Part shown: positions 7,645 to 16,147 of the stretch, piece after piece | Layout: every line of letters begins with the position of its first letter | How positions within the stretch are numbered: position 1 is the first letter of the stretch | Assembly: GCF_024343675.1 (NCBI RefSeq) | Contig: NZ_RJUD01000022.1 | Location: forward strand, 1 to 57,952 | Reading direction: 5' to 3' | DNA from: Lacihabitans sp. CS3-21 | GTDB lineage: Bacteria > Bacteroidota > Bacteroidia > Cytophagales > Spirosomataceae | DNA length: 57,952 bases | Made by a program: the position numbers and the translations under genes | Notes under the pieces: generated by a model | Database searches by the model: none | Told to the model about the DNA's origin: nothing | The model's input: only the letters and a program-made list of their open reading frames with translations

Positions 7645-10600
7645 ATGAAGAAAATTTATCTTTTGTTATCTGCATTGTTTCTGTGCATGCAGATAGTAAC
7701 GGCTCAAACCGGGCAATTGACAGGTAAAGTGTCAGACCCATCGGGCGACGGCTTGCCAGGAGTTAGTGTGAAAGTAAAAGGTACCTCACAAGGTACAGTT
7801 ACTGATGGGAGTGGAAATTATTCCATAAATATATCCTCAAAAAATGCAGTTTTGGTTTTCTCATCTATCGGCTATATTAACAAAGAAGAGATAATCGGAA
7901 CCAGAAACCAAATCAATATTAGCTTAGTTGAAGACAGTCAGAATCTCAATGAAGTAGTGGTTGTGGGCTATGGTACTATGAAAAAAAGTGATTTAACGGG
8001 TGCCGTAGGTCAAATAAAAGCCACTAAAATGGAAAACGAAAACCCACGGACAGTACAAGATATGTTACGTGGTAACACTCCTGGTTTAGATGTATCAAAT
8101 AATGCATCTCCAAGAGGTGGTGGAAGTTTTCTAATTAGAGGCCGTGCTTCATTAACAGCTTCTACTTCGCCTTTGATAGTGGTAGATGGAGTTATATATC
8201 CGGGTTCTTTAAACGACATCAATCCCAATGATATCGAAACGGTGGACGTTCTAAAAGATGCAAGTTCTGCCGCGGTGTTTGGTGCAAGATCTGCAAATGG
8301 AGTAATTTTGGTAACCACCAAAAAAGGAAAATCAGGGAAACCTCAAATCACGCTTAATTCAAATTTTGCTATGAATAAGGTTGGAAAATTCAACCATATT
8401 TTAAATGCAGATGATTTTTTGAAATGGCGTGGAGATGTACTTTGGAGCATGAATGGGCATGATCCTGCTAAAAAACATACTTTTTATGACCCTCGTAACC
8501 TTCCTTCAGATGTAAATTTGACACAATGGTTAGGAAGTGACAAAGGGGATCCAGTGGATGTTTGGCTTAATAGAATAAAGCTTCTCCCTGTCGAAATAGC
8601 TAACTACAAAGCGGGTAGAGTAACTGACTGGGAGGATATTTTGGTAAATGACAATGCGATACAACAAGATCATACCGTTGGTATCTCAGGCAGTACGCCA
8701 AGTACAAATTATTATATGTCTTTGGGTTATTTGACTAACGAGGGACTTTCGGTTGGAGATGTATTTAAAACCTTCAGGGCAAGGGTAAACTTAGAGAATA
8801 AAATTACCAAATTTCTTTCTGTAGGCCTAAACCTACAATTTGCAAATCGTGACGAAAGTAGTATTCCTATTGATTTGGGCAATGCTATTCGTACCACACC
8901 TTTTGGTCAGTTATATCAAGATGATGGTGTTACATTACGTCAAAGTACCAATGATGACGTTGGTAATAACACCAATCCATTTCTTGACCAAGTTTTTAAT
9001 TCGAGAGATAGAAGAGTTAATAACCTATTTAGTTCTATTTTTATAAAAGGAGATTTAGGTTATGGTTTTTCATACCAGATTAATTACACTCCAAGGTTCG
9101 AGTTTCTGAATTATTTAGATCATGTTTCGGCAAATAAGCCAGGAATAACTAATCGCCGTGGTATATCAAGGAGAGAAAATAGCACCTCGTTTCAATGGCA
9201 ACTTGATAATATTTTAAGATGGAATAAATCATTTGGAAAACACAATTTTGATGCTACATTTTTGGTGAATGCTGAAAAAGCCCAAATTTGGCAAAATGTA
9301 ATCAATGCTGAGAATTATTCACCAAGTGATAACTTACTTTACCATAATGTGGGTGCAGCAACTTTGTTTCCATCTATAACAAGCAACGATACTTATTATA
9401 CAGGAGACGCTTTAATGGGAAGAATTAATTACAATTTCAGTTCAAAGTATTTTCTAACAGCTACAATGCGTAGAGATGGATACTCGGGCTTTGGAGCTTC
9501 CAATCAACGAGCAATGTTCCCCTCATTGGCCGTTGGATGGCAATTTACTGACGAGAAATTCTTTAAAGGGCTTCAAAAATACTTAGATTATGGAAAACTT
9601 CGAATTTCTTATGGGGTAAATGGAAACCGCGAGATATTAAATGGCGATGGCTCTGCCAATAGGTTTGCATCTCTTTCTGCCCTTTCCACAGGAGTTTATA
9701 GCTACACTACACCAGGTGGGGCAACTTATAATACTGGAACTGTAAGAACTACAAATATGCCCAACCCCAACTTGAAATGGGAGAAAAATAGTTCGTACAA
9801 TTTTGGTTTAGATTTTGGAATTTTAAATAGCAAGATATCTGGCTCGGTGGATTACTACATAAGAGAAACAAATGATTTGTTATTGTTCCGTTCACTCCCT
9901 AATGTTACAGGATTTGCTAGTGTAATTTCAAATTTAGGCTCTGTTGGAAACAACGGACTCGAAGTAGCGATAAATACTGAAAACTACAAAAAGAAAAATT
10001 TTGTATGGCGTTCGAATGTTAGTTTCTGGACCAACAATAACAAAATCTTGAAACTGTACGGTGCTGTGCCAGTTAAAGATGCAAGTGGAAATGTCACTAT
10101 GGTAGATCAAGACGATAGAGCAAACGGATGGTTTATTGGTAAACCAATTAATCAAATATGGGACTACAAAGTTTTGGGTGTTTGGCAGGAATCTGAGAGA
10201 GATTTAGCTAAAACCTATGGTTTTACTCCTGGCGACTTCAAACTTGAAGATTTAAATAAAGATGGTAAGTATACCATAGATGATAGACAATTTTTGGGTC
10301 ATCAAAATCCTTTGTTTTCATTTAACCTAAGAAATGAATTTAATTTATACAAAAATTTCGATTTTTCATTCTCTTTATATGGCCGTATTGGCCAATATAC
10401 AGCCTACAATGAGGCTAAAAACGTGGATTTGTTCTACGACCGCTCTCAGTTTTATAATAGGCCCTACTGGACTCCTGAAAACCCAATAAATGACTATGCA
10501 AAGATGATGTCAGCGGCAGGGGGAGCTGTTGCGTATACGGTTTGGAGAAAGTCTTCCTTTGTTAGATTAAATAATATTAGTTTGGCATACACACTCCCTA

Positions 10601-10785
10601 AGGCTATCGCCAATAAGGTCAAATTTGAAAGTATGAAATTCTATGTGAATGTATCCAACTTAGCAGTATTTACGCCATGGGATTATTTCGATCCTGAATC
10701 AAGAGCAAATACCGAAACTAATAACGCATTTTATCAAAATTTAATGCCACGTACTTCAACACTTGGTCTAAACATCACATTCTAA
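7645..10785 (+). CDS. SusC/RagA-type TonB-dependent outer-membrane transporter
   Basis: Imports oligosaccharides across the outer membrane with its SusD partner, using TonB energy. The order is: signal peptide ending VTAQ (21); a carboxypeptidase-regulatory-like domain (about 24-105, LTGKVSDPSGDGLPGVSV); the plug with VVVGYGTMKKSDLTGAV (about 104-120) and the SusC-typical LKDASSAAVFGARSANGV; then a beta-barrel ending in ...LGLNITF with a terminal Phe. It is 1046 aa, normal for the family. The SusD gene follows after 11 bp. Confidence 0.97.
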   Translation: MKKIYLLLSALFLCMQIVTAQTGQLTGKVSDPSGDGLPGVSVKVKGTSQGTVTDGSGNYSINISSKNAVLVFSSIGYINKEEIIGTRNQINISLVEDSQNLNEVVVVGYGTMKKSDLTGAVGQIKATKMENENPRTVQDMLRGNTPGLDVSNNASPRGGGSFLIRGRASLTASTSPLIVVDGVIYPGSLNDINPNDIETVDVLKDASSAAVFGARSANGVILVTTKKGKSGKPQITLNSNFAMNKVGKFNHILNADDFLKWRGDVLWSMNGHDPAKKHTFYDPRNLPSDVNLTQWLGSDKGDPVDVWLNRIKLLPVEIANYKAGRVTDWEDILVNDNAIQQDHTVGISGSTPSTNYYMSLGYLTNEGLSVGDVFKTFRARVNLENKITKFLSVGLNLQFANRDESSIPIDLGNAIRTTPFGQLYQDDGVTLRQSTNDDVGNNTNPFLDQVFNSRDRRVNNLFSSIFIKGDLGYGFSYQINYTPRFEFLNYLDHVSANKPGITNRRGISRRENSTSFQWQLDNILRWNKSFGKHNFDATFLVNAEKAQIWQNVINAENYSPSDNLLYHNVGAATLFPSITSNDTYYTGDALMGRINYNFSSKYFLTATMRRDGYSGFGASNQRAMFPSLAVGWQFTDEKFFKGLQKYLDYGKLRISYGVNGNREILNGDGSANRFASLSALSTGVYSYTTPGGATYNTGTVRTTNMPNPNLKWEKNSSYNFGLDFGILNSKISGSVDYYIRETNDLLLFRSLPNVTGFASVISNLGSVGNNGLEVAINTENYKKKNFVWRSNVSFWTNNNKILKLYGAVPVKDASGNVTMVDQDDRANGWFIGKPINQIWDYKVLGVWQESERDLAKTYGFTPGDFKLEDLNKDGKYTIDDRQFLGHQNPLFSFNLRNEFNLYKNFDFSFSLYGRIGQYTAYNEAKNVDLFYDRSQFYNRPYWTPENPINDYAKMMSAAGGAVAYTVWRKSSFVRLNNISLAYTLPKAIANKVKFESMKFYVNVSNLAVFTPWDYFDPESRANTETNNAFYQNLMPRTSTLGLNITF

Positions 10786-10796
10786 ATTGATTTTTT

Positions 10797-12632
10797 ATGA
10801 AAAATATATTTAAAAATAAAAAAATAACCTTAGCAGCTGCTTTAATTCTGGCAGTAAGCACAAGTTGTAAAGACAGTTGGCTTACTCCTCAGCCGCTATC
10901 TTTATTTACACCAGAAAACACTTTTATAGATGAAGCTGGTTTTAAATCAGCCTTGGCTGCCTGTTCAGCTAATTTAAAAGAGGAATGGTATGGAGACGGT
11001 TCACCAATCATTACAGAGTTGCTGTTTTCAGAAATGGCAGTGGAAGGAACCACCGATAAATTTGGACCTGCGGTTGATTTGAACGTGTTGATTACACCAG
11101 ATGCCAATCTTAATAGTGCAGATTTTAACAGAATTGGGTGGTACTGGGAAAGACATTGGTTGGGTATTCGATTAGCGAATACTATAATTGATAAAATTCC
11201 GACGGTTGCTTCCATGAAAGACGAGGTTAAAAATCAATTACTTGGAAAGGCATACTTCTATCGTTCTTATCACTATTATAGATTGGTTAATCAATTTGGG
11301 GATGTGCCAACTTCTTTTAAAGAAATTACAAGTCCTAAACTCGATTTTCAAACTGTAAAGAGAGAGGCAATATTAGCTAAAATTAAAGGAGACCTTGATT
11401 TTGCTTTTAAAAATGTGCCATTTGCTGGTGACAAAGGAGATGTAAATAAAGCTTCAATTGGCCATTTGCTAACAAAAGTCAACTTGTCTTTAGGACTTTA
11501 TGATGAAGCCATAGCTATTGCAGACCAGGTAATAAACAGTGGCACTTATAAATTAGTAACAGGAAGGTTTGGAGTTGATGCCAGTAATTCTACAAAAAAT
11601 GTTACATGGGATTTGCATCGTCCTGCTAATAAATTCTCTTCGGCGAATACCGAAGTTTTGTTTTCGGTGACAGATCGTTTTGGTTTAACAAGTGCTTCTA
11701 CTACTGGAACTACCTCAATGCGTCAGGCCGTACCATTCTTTTCAAATAGTGCAATCCTAACTCCTGATGGAAGGTCGGGGTTGGTACCTGGTCAAGTGGA
11801 ATTTGATTTAAGTACAAGATTCGGCCGTGGTATAGGAAGGTGTAGAGCCACTAATTATTCTCAATATGGGGTTTGGGATGATGAAAAAGATTTTCGTCAT
11901 GATACTAAATCCGGTAATTGGATGAGGATGGAAGATTTGGTTTATAATAATACGGCTATCAAAGGGGTATCTCCTTTTTATGGAAAATCTCTACAGCTAA
12001 AAGATGCAACTGGCAAATTATTGATAAGTAATGGGGATACAATTAGGAATTGGTTTAACTGGCCTCATTACAAACTATATGTAGAAGACCAGATCAGAAT
12101 ACCGTTTCAAGGTGGAAATTCAGACTGGTACGTATATCGCTTAGCAGAGACCTATCTTTTAAGAGCAGAGGCTCATTGGTTTAAAGGAAATAATGCCTTG
12201 GCCATTGCTGACCTTAACGCTGTAAGAACTAGGGCAAACTGTAGCCCATATTCTGAGAATAAAATAATAGACATCGGTACCATACTCGATGAGAGGGGAA
12301 GAGAGTTGTATTATGAAGAACCTCGTAAAACAGAATTAACCCGTATAGCCTATCAAATGGCTAAGTCAGGTAAAAGTTATAATGGCAAAACTTATTCTTT
12401 GCAAAACTTTTCAACCGCTAATTTCTTTTTTGACAGAGTTGTAGAGAAAAACAACTTTTATAACAAAGTAAAAAACATTAGAGGAGATAGCTACACAATA
12501 AGTCCATACCATGTATTATGGCCGATTCCTAGAGCGGCAATTTTGGCAAATAGCTTGGGCCAAATAAATCAAAACTTGGGGTATGCTGGCAGTGAATCAA
12601 ATAAACCAGCATTAGACAAGATAATGGAATAG
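10797..12632 (+). CDS. SusD/RagB-type glycan-binding lipoprotein
   Basis: A surface glycan-binding lid for the preceding SusC. The lipoprotein Cys is C24 in SVSTSCKD. SusD-like N- and C-terminal regions are visible, with TPR-type helices around LANTIIDKIPTV...LLGKAYFYRSYHYYRLVNQFGDVP and the conserved end (YRLAETYLLRAEAHW, ERGRELYYEEPRKTEL). It is 611 aa. It is the last gene of the locus and is followed by a clear intrinsic terminator at 12656-12690. Confidence 0.97.
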   Translation: MKNIFKNKKITLAAALILAVSTSCKDSWLTPQPLSLFTPENTFIDEAGFKSALAACSANLKEEWYGDGSPIITELLFSEMAVEGTTDKFGPAVDLNVLITPDANLNSADFNRIGWYWERHWLGIRLANTIIDKIPTVASMKDEVKNQLLGKAYFYRSYHYYRLVNQFGDVPTSFKEITSPKLDFQTVKREAILAKIKGDLDFAFKNVPFAGDKGDVNKASIGHLLTKVNLSLGLYDEAIAIADQVINSGTYKLVTGRFGVDASNSTKNVTWDLHRPANKFSSANTEVLFSVTDRFGLTSASTTGTTSMRQAVPFFSNSAILTPDGRSGLVPGQVEFDLSTRFGRGIGRCRATNYSQYGVWDDEKDFRHDTKSGNWMRMEDLVYNNTAIKGVSPFYGKSLQLKDATGKLLISNGDTIRNWFNWPHYKLYVEDQIRIPFQGGNSDWYVYRLAETYLLRAEAHWFKGNNALAIADLNAVRTRANCSPYSENKIIDIGTILDERGRELYYEEPRKTELTRIAYQMAKSGKSYNGKTYSLQNFSTANFFFDRVVEKNNFYNKVKNIRGDSYTISPYHVLWPIPRAAILANSLGQINQNLGYAGSESNKPALDKIME

Positions 12633-12655
12633 AATATTGGTTAAAAAGTAAACAC

Positions 12656-12690
12656 AAAAACCCTGAGGATTCTTCAGGGTTTTTTGTTTT
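12656..12690 (+). terminator. Intrinsic terminator of the SusCD locus
   Basis: AAAAACCCTGAggattcTTCAGGGTTTTTT is a hairpin followed by a T-run, 24 bp after the SusD stop. Confidence 0.88.
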
Positions 12691-13146
12691 TTTATATTTC
12701 AGGATTAAATTTAGGCTCATTTATTTTTCGCCTTAATTCTCTTTTGGCAATTTGGATTAATACGGAATTACAATTGGTTGTACTGTGCCGAATAATTTTA
12801 AATTTATGATATTTTCACTATACGGAACAGAGTTAGAATATATGATAAAGCAACAGATAATTTCGGAAAATGGAGTTGATTGACCTTTCCCATAATATTA
12901 GGCTCTATTAAAAGAATGAATGATTCCAATTAAGTTTTATCTCCTGTTACTTCGGCTACGTAAATGCTAAAGCAATGGCAAATTGGCATTTTTGTCTTTG
13001 ATGGACTTAAACGCAATAATTTATAAGCCACCTCATTATAATTCTTCATCTCGGTTTAAAATGGCTTTATTAGAATTATATTTTCGACACGCAATTTTTA
13101 TTCACGATATTTACTTTCTTTATTTATCAAAGAATTTAAAAATTAG
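12691..13146. other. Intergenic stretch without a recognisable gene
   Basis: About 455 bp of AT-rich DNA. The only open frames are short (for example 39 codons on the minus strand at 12930-13049) and resemble nothing I know. It may be degraded coding DNA, but no family signature survives. The 3' end presumably contains the promoter for the gene at 13147. Confidence 0.5.
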
Positions 13147-13809
13147 ATGATCTCCGAATTTTCCATCATAAGGTGTTTACTCTGCTTCTTTCTTATAGCT
13201 AACTACGCTTTCGCAAGCGAAATTAGACTTGTTTTAGAAAATGAAACATCCTTAAATCTATATTCAAAATTAATTAAAGATGGTGTAGTTCTGGATTCAG
13301 GAAAATTCGAAGCCCATAATGGGAAAGTTCTGGTTCTAGAATCTTCGCTTAAAGGTATCCATCAAGTATCTTTTGACAAAAAAAAGAGTTTCTATATCTA
13401 TATGAAGGATAAAGCAGATTTGGAGGTAAAAGTTGATTTAGAAAAAGGAAAATTTGAAGTCATTAATTCTTTTGAATCTCAGCAATTAAACACAATCTTG
13501 GGAAATTGGGAGCGTGAAGTTGCTATATTAAAAACATTGAATGAGCCAACTTTTGAGCATTTTGATAGGGCTTTTGATTCTTTGGCTTCAGAAATAATGG
13601 CAATACAGAATCCCGAAATTATCGATTGGGCAAGTGTCTTTCTAGTCGATTTGGAGAAAGAACCCAAAAATTATATGCTGTCTTTAGAGAAGTTTATTGA
13701 TTTTGAACAACTTGTTCGGGAAAAATATCCGAGCTACAAGTTCAATAAAATGAAAGTCAATTTTGGTTTAAGAAAGGATAATCAAAGCGGATATTATTGG
13801 AAATATTAG
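13147..13809 (+). CDS. Exported hypothetical protein, possibly DUF4369-like
   Basis: A 220-aa protein with a signal peptide (hydrophobic IIRCLLCFFLIANYAFA, cleavage near residue 24). The mature N-terminal half (IRLVLENETSLNLYSKLIKDGVVLDSG... then FYIYMKDKADLEVKVDLEKGKFEV) has the beta-rich pattern of DUF4369, the domain that precedes thioredoxin in many Bacteroidota TlpA/ResA-like proteins. No thioredoxin domain or CxxC follows. The C terminus is charged and ends in YYWKY. It stands alone, 89 bp before the nth-like gene. The assignment is weak and the function unknown. Confidence 0.55.
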   Translation: MISEFSIIRCLLCFFLIANYAFASEIRLVLENETSLNLYSKLIKDGVVLDSGKFEAHNGKVLVLESSLKGIHQVSFDKKKSFYIYMKDKADLEVKVDLEKGKFEVINSFESQQLNTILGNWEREVAILKTLNEPTFEHFDRAFDSLASEIMAIQNPEIIDWASVFLVDLEKEPKNYMLSLEKFIDFEQLVREKYPSYKFNKMKVNFGLRKDNQSGYYWKY

Positions 13810-13898
13810 TTCATAATTGGATTAGTTTCTTAGCAAATTTTGAAAAGTAATTTTGAAAAGCTTAATTTTCGAACTTTAAAAACGAAAATTTATTTATA

Positions 13899-14522
13899 AT
13901 GAAAGATTGGAATAAGATTCTTAAGCCTTTGTTAGCTTTATATCGCAACAAAAGGCACCCTTTAGAATACCAGAATCTCTATCAACTGTTGGTAATGGTG
14001 GTATTGTCCGCTCAGGATTCCGATGCTAATATCAACAAGATTTCTCTTGCTTTATTTGAGGCTTTTCCTGATATGGAGAGTCTTTCAAAAGCGGATATGG
14101 ACTCCCTTATTCCATTTATTTCTAAGATAAGAAAGTTCCATACCAAGGCTTCATGGCTTTTGGAAATAGCACAAATTATAAAGGACGATGATAATATCCC
14201 CAAGACGTTGGCTGAGTTGGTTGCTCTTAAGGGTATTGGACGCAAGTCTGCGAATGTTATATTACGTGAATCTGGTGGCAAATCGGAAGGGGTAATTGTG
14301 GATTTACATGTGATTAGAGTTGCACCGAGATTGGGTTTAGCAACTGAATTAAAGGATGGAATCAAAATTGAGAAACAAATAATGACTCAACTCAAAGAGG
14401 ATATGTGGGCGGTTGGAATGCCAATTTCATTTCTAGGGCGTGAGATTTGTCGTCCTACAAATCCCAAATGTGACGAATGTATTTTAAATGCCGATTGTAA
14501 TTTTTATCAAACCTCAATTTGA
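13899..14522 (+). CDS. nth: Endonuclease III-family DNA glycosylase/AP lyase
   Basis: Base-excision repair enzyme of the HhH-GPD family, 207 aa. The helix-hairpin-helix is LKGIGRKSANV (110-120), with the Schiff-base Lys at about 116 and the catalytic Asp at about 135 in VDLHVIR. A four-cysteine iron-sulfur motif with spacing C-x6-C-x2-C-x5-C (CRPTNPKCDECILNADC) ends the protein. All key residues of the Nth family are present. The divergence from E. coli Nth (for example VDLH for VDTH) leaves the exact lesion preference open. Confidence 0.87.
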   Translation: MKDWNKILKPLLALYRNKRHPLEYQNLYQLLVMVVLSAQDSDANINKISLALFEAFPDMESLSKADMDSLIPFISKIRKFHTKASWLLEIAQIIKDDDNIPKTLAELVALKGIGRKSANVILRESGGKSEGVIVDLHVIRVAPRLGLATELKDGIKIEKQIMTQLKEDMWAVGMPISFLGREICRPTNPKCDECILNADCNFYQTSI

Positions 14523-14544
14523 TTTTTAGTTTGGCCTTATATTC

Positions 14545-14580
14545 AAAAAGCCACCTCAAAGTAATTTGAAGTGGCTTTTT
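14545..14580. terminator. Bidirectional terminator between nth and leuB
   Basis: AAAAAGCCACcTCAAA...TTTGAaGTGGCTTTTT is a symmetrical hairpin flanked by A- and T-runs. It lies between the convergent nth and leuB genes and can serve both. Confidence 0.85.
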
Positions 14581-14598
14581 GGTGTTTCAGAAAGAATA

Positions 14599-15669
14599 TT
14601 AAATTCTGTCTAATATTTCTTTTCCAATTGCATCCGTACCTAATATTTTATCGGCAGGGGTGGTTTTATCCGCGATATCACGTGTTCTCCATCCAGCTTT
14701 CAAAACACCATCAATGGCATTAATAAGGGCTTCTGATTCTGCCTTTAGGCCAAAGGAAATGTCTAACAACAAGGCTGCGGATAGAACAGAGGCCATTGGA
14801 TTGGCAACTCCTTTACCTGCGATGTCATGGCCAGAGCCATGAATAGGCTCATAAACGCCCGTGCTTTCACCAACAGAAGCTGAGGCAAGCATTCCCATAG
14901 AGCCAGCTATTTGAGAGGCCTCATCGGTCAATATATCACCGAAGATATTTCCTGTCACCACTACATCAAAGCGTTTTGGATCTTTGATTAAAAGCATCGC
15001 GGCAGCATCAATAAATTGGTGCTCTAGCTCAACTTCAGGATAATCTTGGGCCACTTCAAGTACGGTTTCTCTCCAAAGTCGACTAGACTCTAATACGTTT
15101 GCTTTGTCAACCGACATTAGTTTTTTACCACGTGTCATGGCAGCATCAAAGGCCTTACGAGCGATTCTTTCCACCTCATATTTGCTATAAATCATGGTGT
15201 CGTAGGCGGTAGTACCTTCGTTTAGTCTTCCTCTTTCTCCAAAGTAAACATCTCCTGTAAGCTCTCTAAAGAAAAGAATATCTGCTCCTTTCAAAATTTC
15301 GGGTTTAATACTTGAGGCACCTAAAAGTTCATCAAATAATTTGATTGGGCGTAAATTAGCGAATAAGCCTAATTCTTTACGCATTTTTAAAAGTCCTTGC
15401 TCAGGACGAACCTTTGCATGAGGATCATTGTCATATTTGGCATGGCCAACCGCACCAAATAAAATGGCATCAGATGCACGCATCTTTTCTAAGGACTCTG
15501 CTGGTAATGGATCTCCAGTAGCTTCGATAGCTACATGGCCCATAAGAGCCTCATCATAAGTGAAATCATGGCCAAATTTGGCAGCGATTTTTTCTAATGC
15601 TTTTTTACCAACTACGGTAACTTCTTGTCCGATGCCATCTCCTGGCACTACTAAAATGTGTTTTTTCAT
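14599..15669 (-). CDS. leuB: 3-isopropylmalate dehydrogenase
   Basis: Catalyses NAD-dependent oxidative decarboxylation of 3-isopropylmalate, the third dedicated step of leucine synthesis. The 356-aa protein starts MKKHILVVPGDGIGQEV. An in-frame ATG ten codons upstream would add a tail with no counterpart in the family, so the later start is chosen. Family motifs are FRELTGDVYFGERG, the catalytic Lys region (SVDKANVLESSRLW) and the metal/NAD signature GNIFGDILTDEASQIAGSMGMLAS. It is the last gene of the leuCDAB cluster and is separated from leuA by a dead gene. Confidence 0.96.
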   Translation of the reverse strand: MKKHILVVPGDGIGQEVTVVGKKALEKIAAKFGHDFTYDEALMGHVAIEATGDPLPAESLEKMRASDAILFGAVGHAKYDNDPHAKVRPEQGLLKMRKELGLFANLRPIKLFDELLGASSIKPEILKGADILFFRELTGDVYFGERGRLNEGTTAYDTMIYSKYEVERIARKAFDAAMTRGKKLMSVDKANVLESSRLWRETVLEVAQDYPEVELEHQFIDAAAMLLIKDPKRFDVVVTGNIFGDILTDEASQIAGSMGMLASASVGESTGVYEPIHGSGHDIAGKGVANPMASVLSAALLLDISFGLKAESEALINAIDGVLKAGWRTRDIADKTTPADKILGTDAIGKEILDRI

Positions 15670-15734
15670 CTTGCTTTGTTTTGTATCACAGGGGTACACT
15701 AAGTTTTACCCAGAGTACCTCAGAGTTTTTATTT

Positions 15735-16121
15735 TTATAGAATTAACCTTTTTATGCCATCTTTGAGGCTTTTTACCTTAAAATTTATTAATAATCCCAA
15801 ATCGAATCCGCCTAATCTCATGTAAGTAAGAGTTTGTGCAATATGTACATCAGTGAAGCAGTCCACAGTTTTAAGTTCAACTACAATTTTATTGTTTAAG
15901 AGCAAATCTAACCTGTAACCTTGATCAAGTTTGATTTCTTCAAAAATCTAAGGCATTGGTTTTTCCTTTTCAACAAATAAACCATCTTTATTAAGTCTAT
16001 ATGCTAAACATTCTTTGTATGCACTTTCTAAAAGCCCAGGCCCAAGTGCTGTATGAATGTCAAAAGCATGTTTCAATATTTGCCCAGAAAGTTCATTAAT
16101 TTCTGTGTAACGCTGTGTCAT
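15735..16121 (-). pseudogene. GxxExxY-family protein, broken by an in-frame stop
   Basis: The minus strand reads MTQRYTEINELSGQILKHAF and onward through the family signature GPGLLESAY, LDQGYRLDLL, KIVVELKTVD and LLINFKVKSLKDGI, ending at a normal stop. The frame has 128 sense/stop positions, but codon 58 is TAG (15948-15950), just after KPMP where the family usually has a hydrophobic residue. No other lesion is seen, so this is a recent single-base pseudogene. GxxExxY proteins are small, widely mobile and of uncertain function, with a fold related to PD-(D/E)XK nucleases. This one sits between leuA and leuB and was presumably inserted into the operon. Confidence 0.85.
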
Positions 16122-16147
16122 ACTCCGTGAAACTTTGTGACCTCAAC

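Noticed and set aside
12930-13049. 39-codon minus-strand frame in the gap after the SusCD locus
   Set aside because: Short, no known family, and no ribosome-binding or neighbouring context; possibly degraded coding DNA but unsupported.
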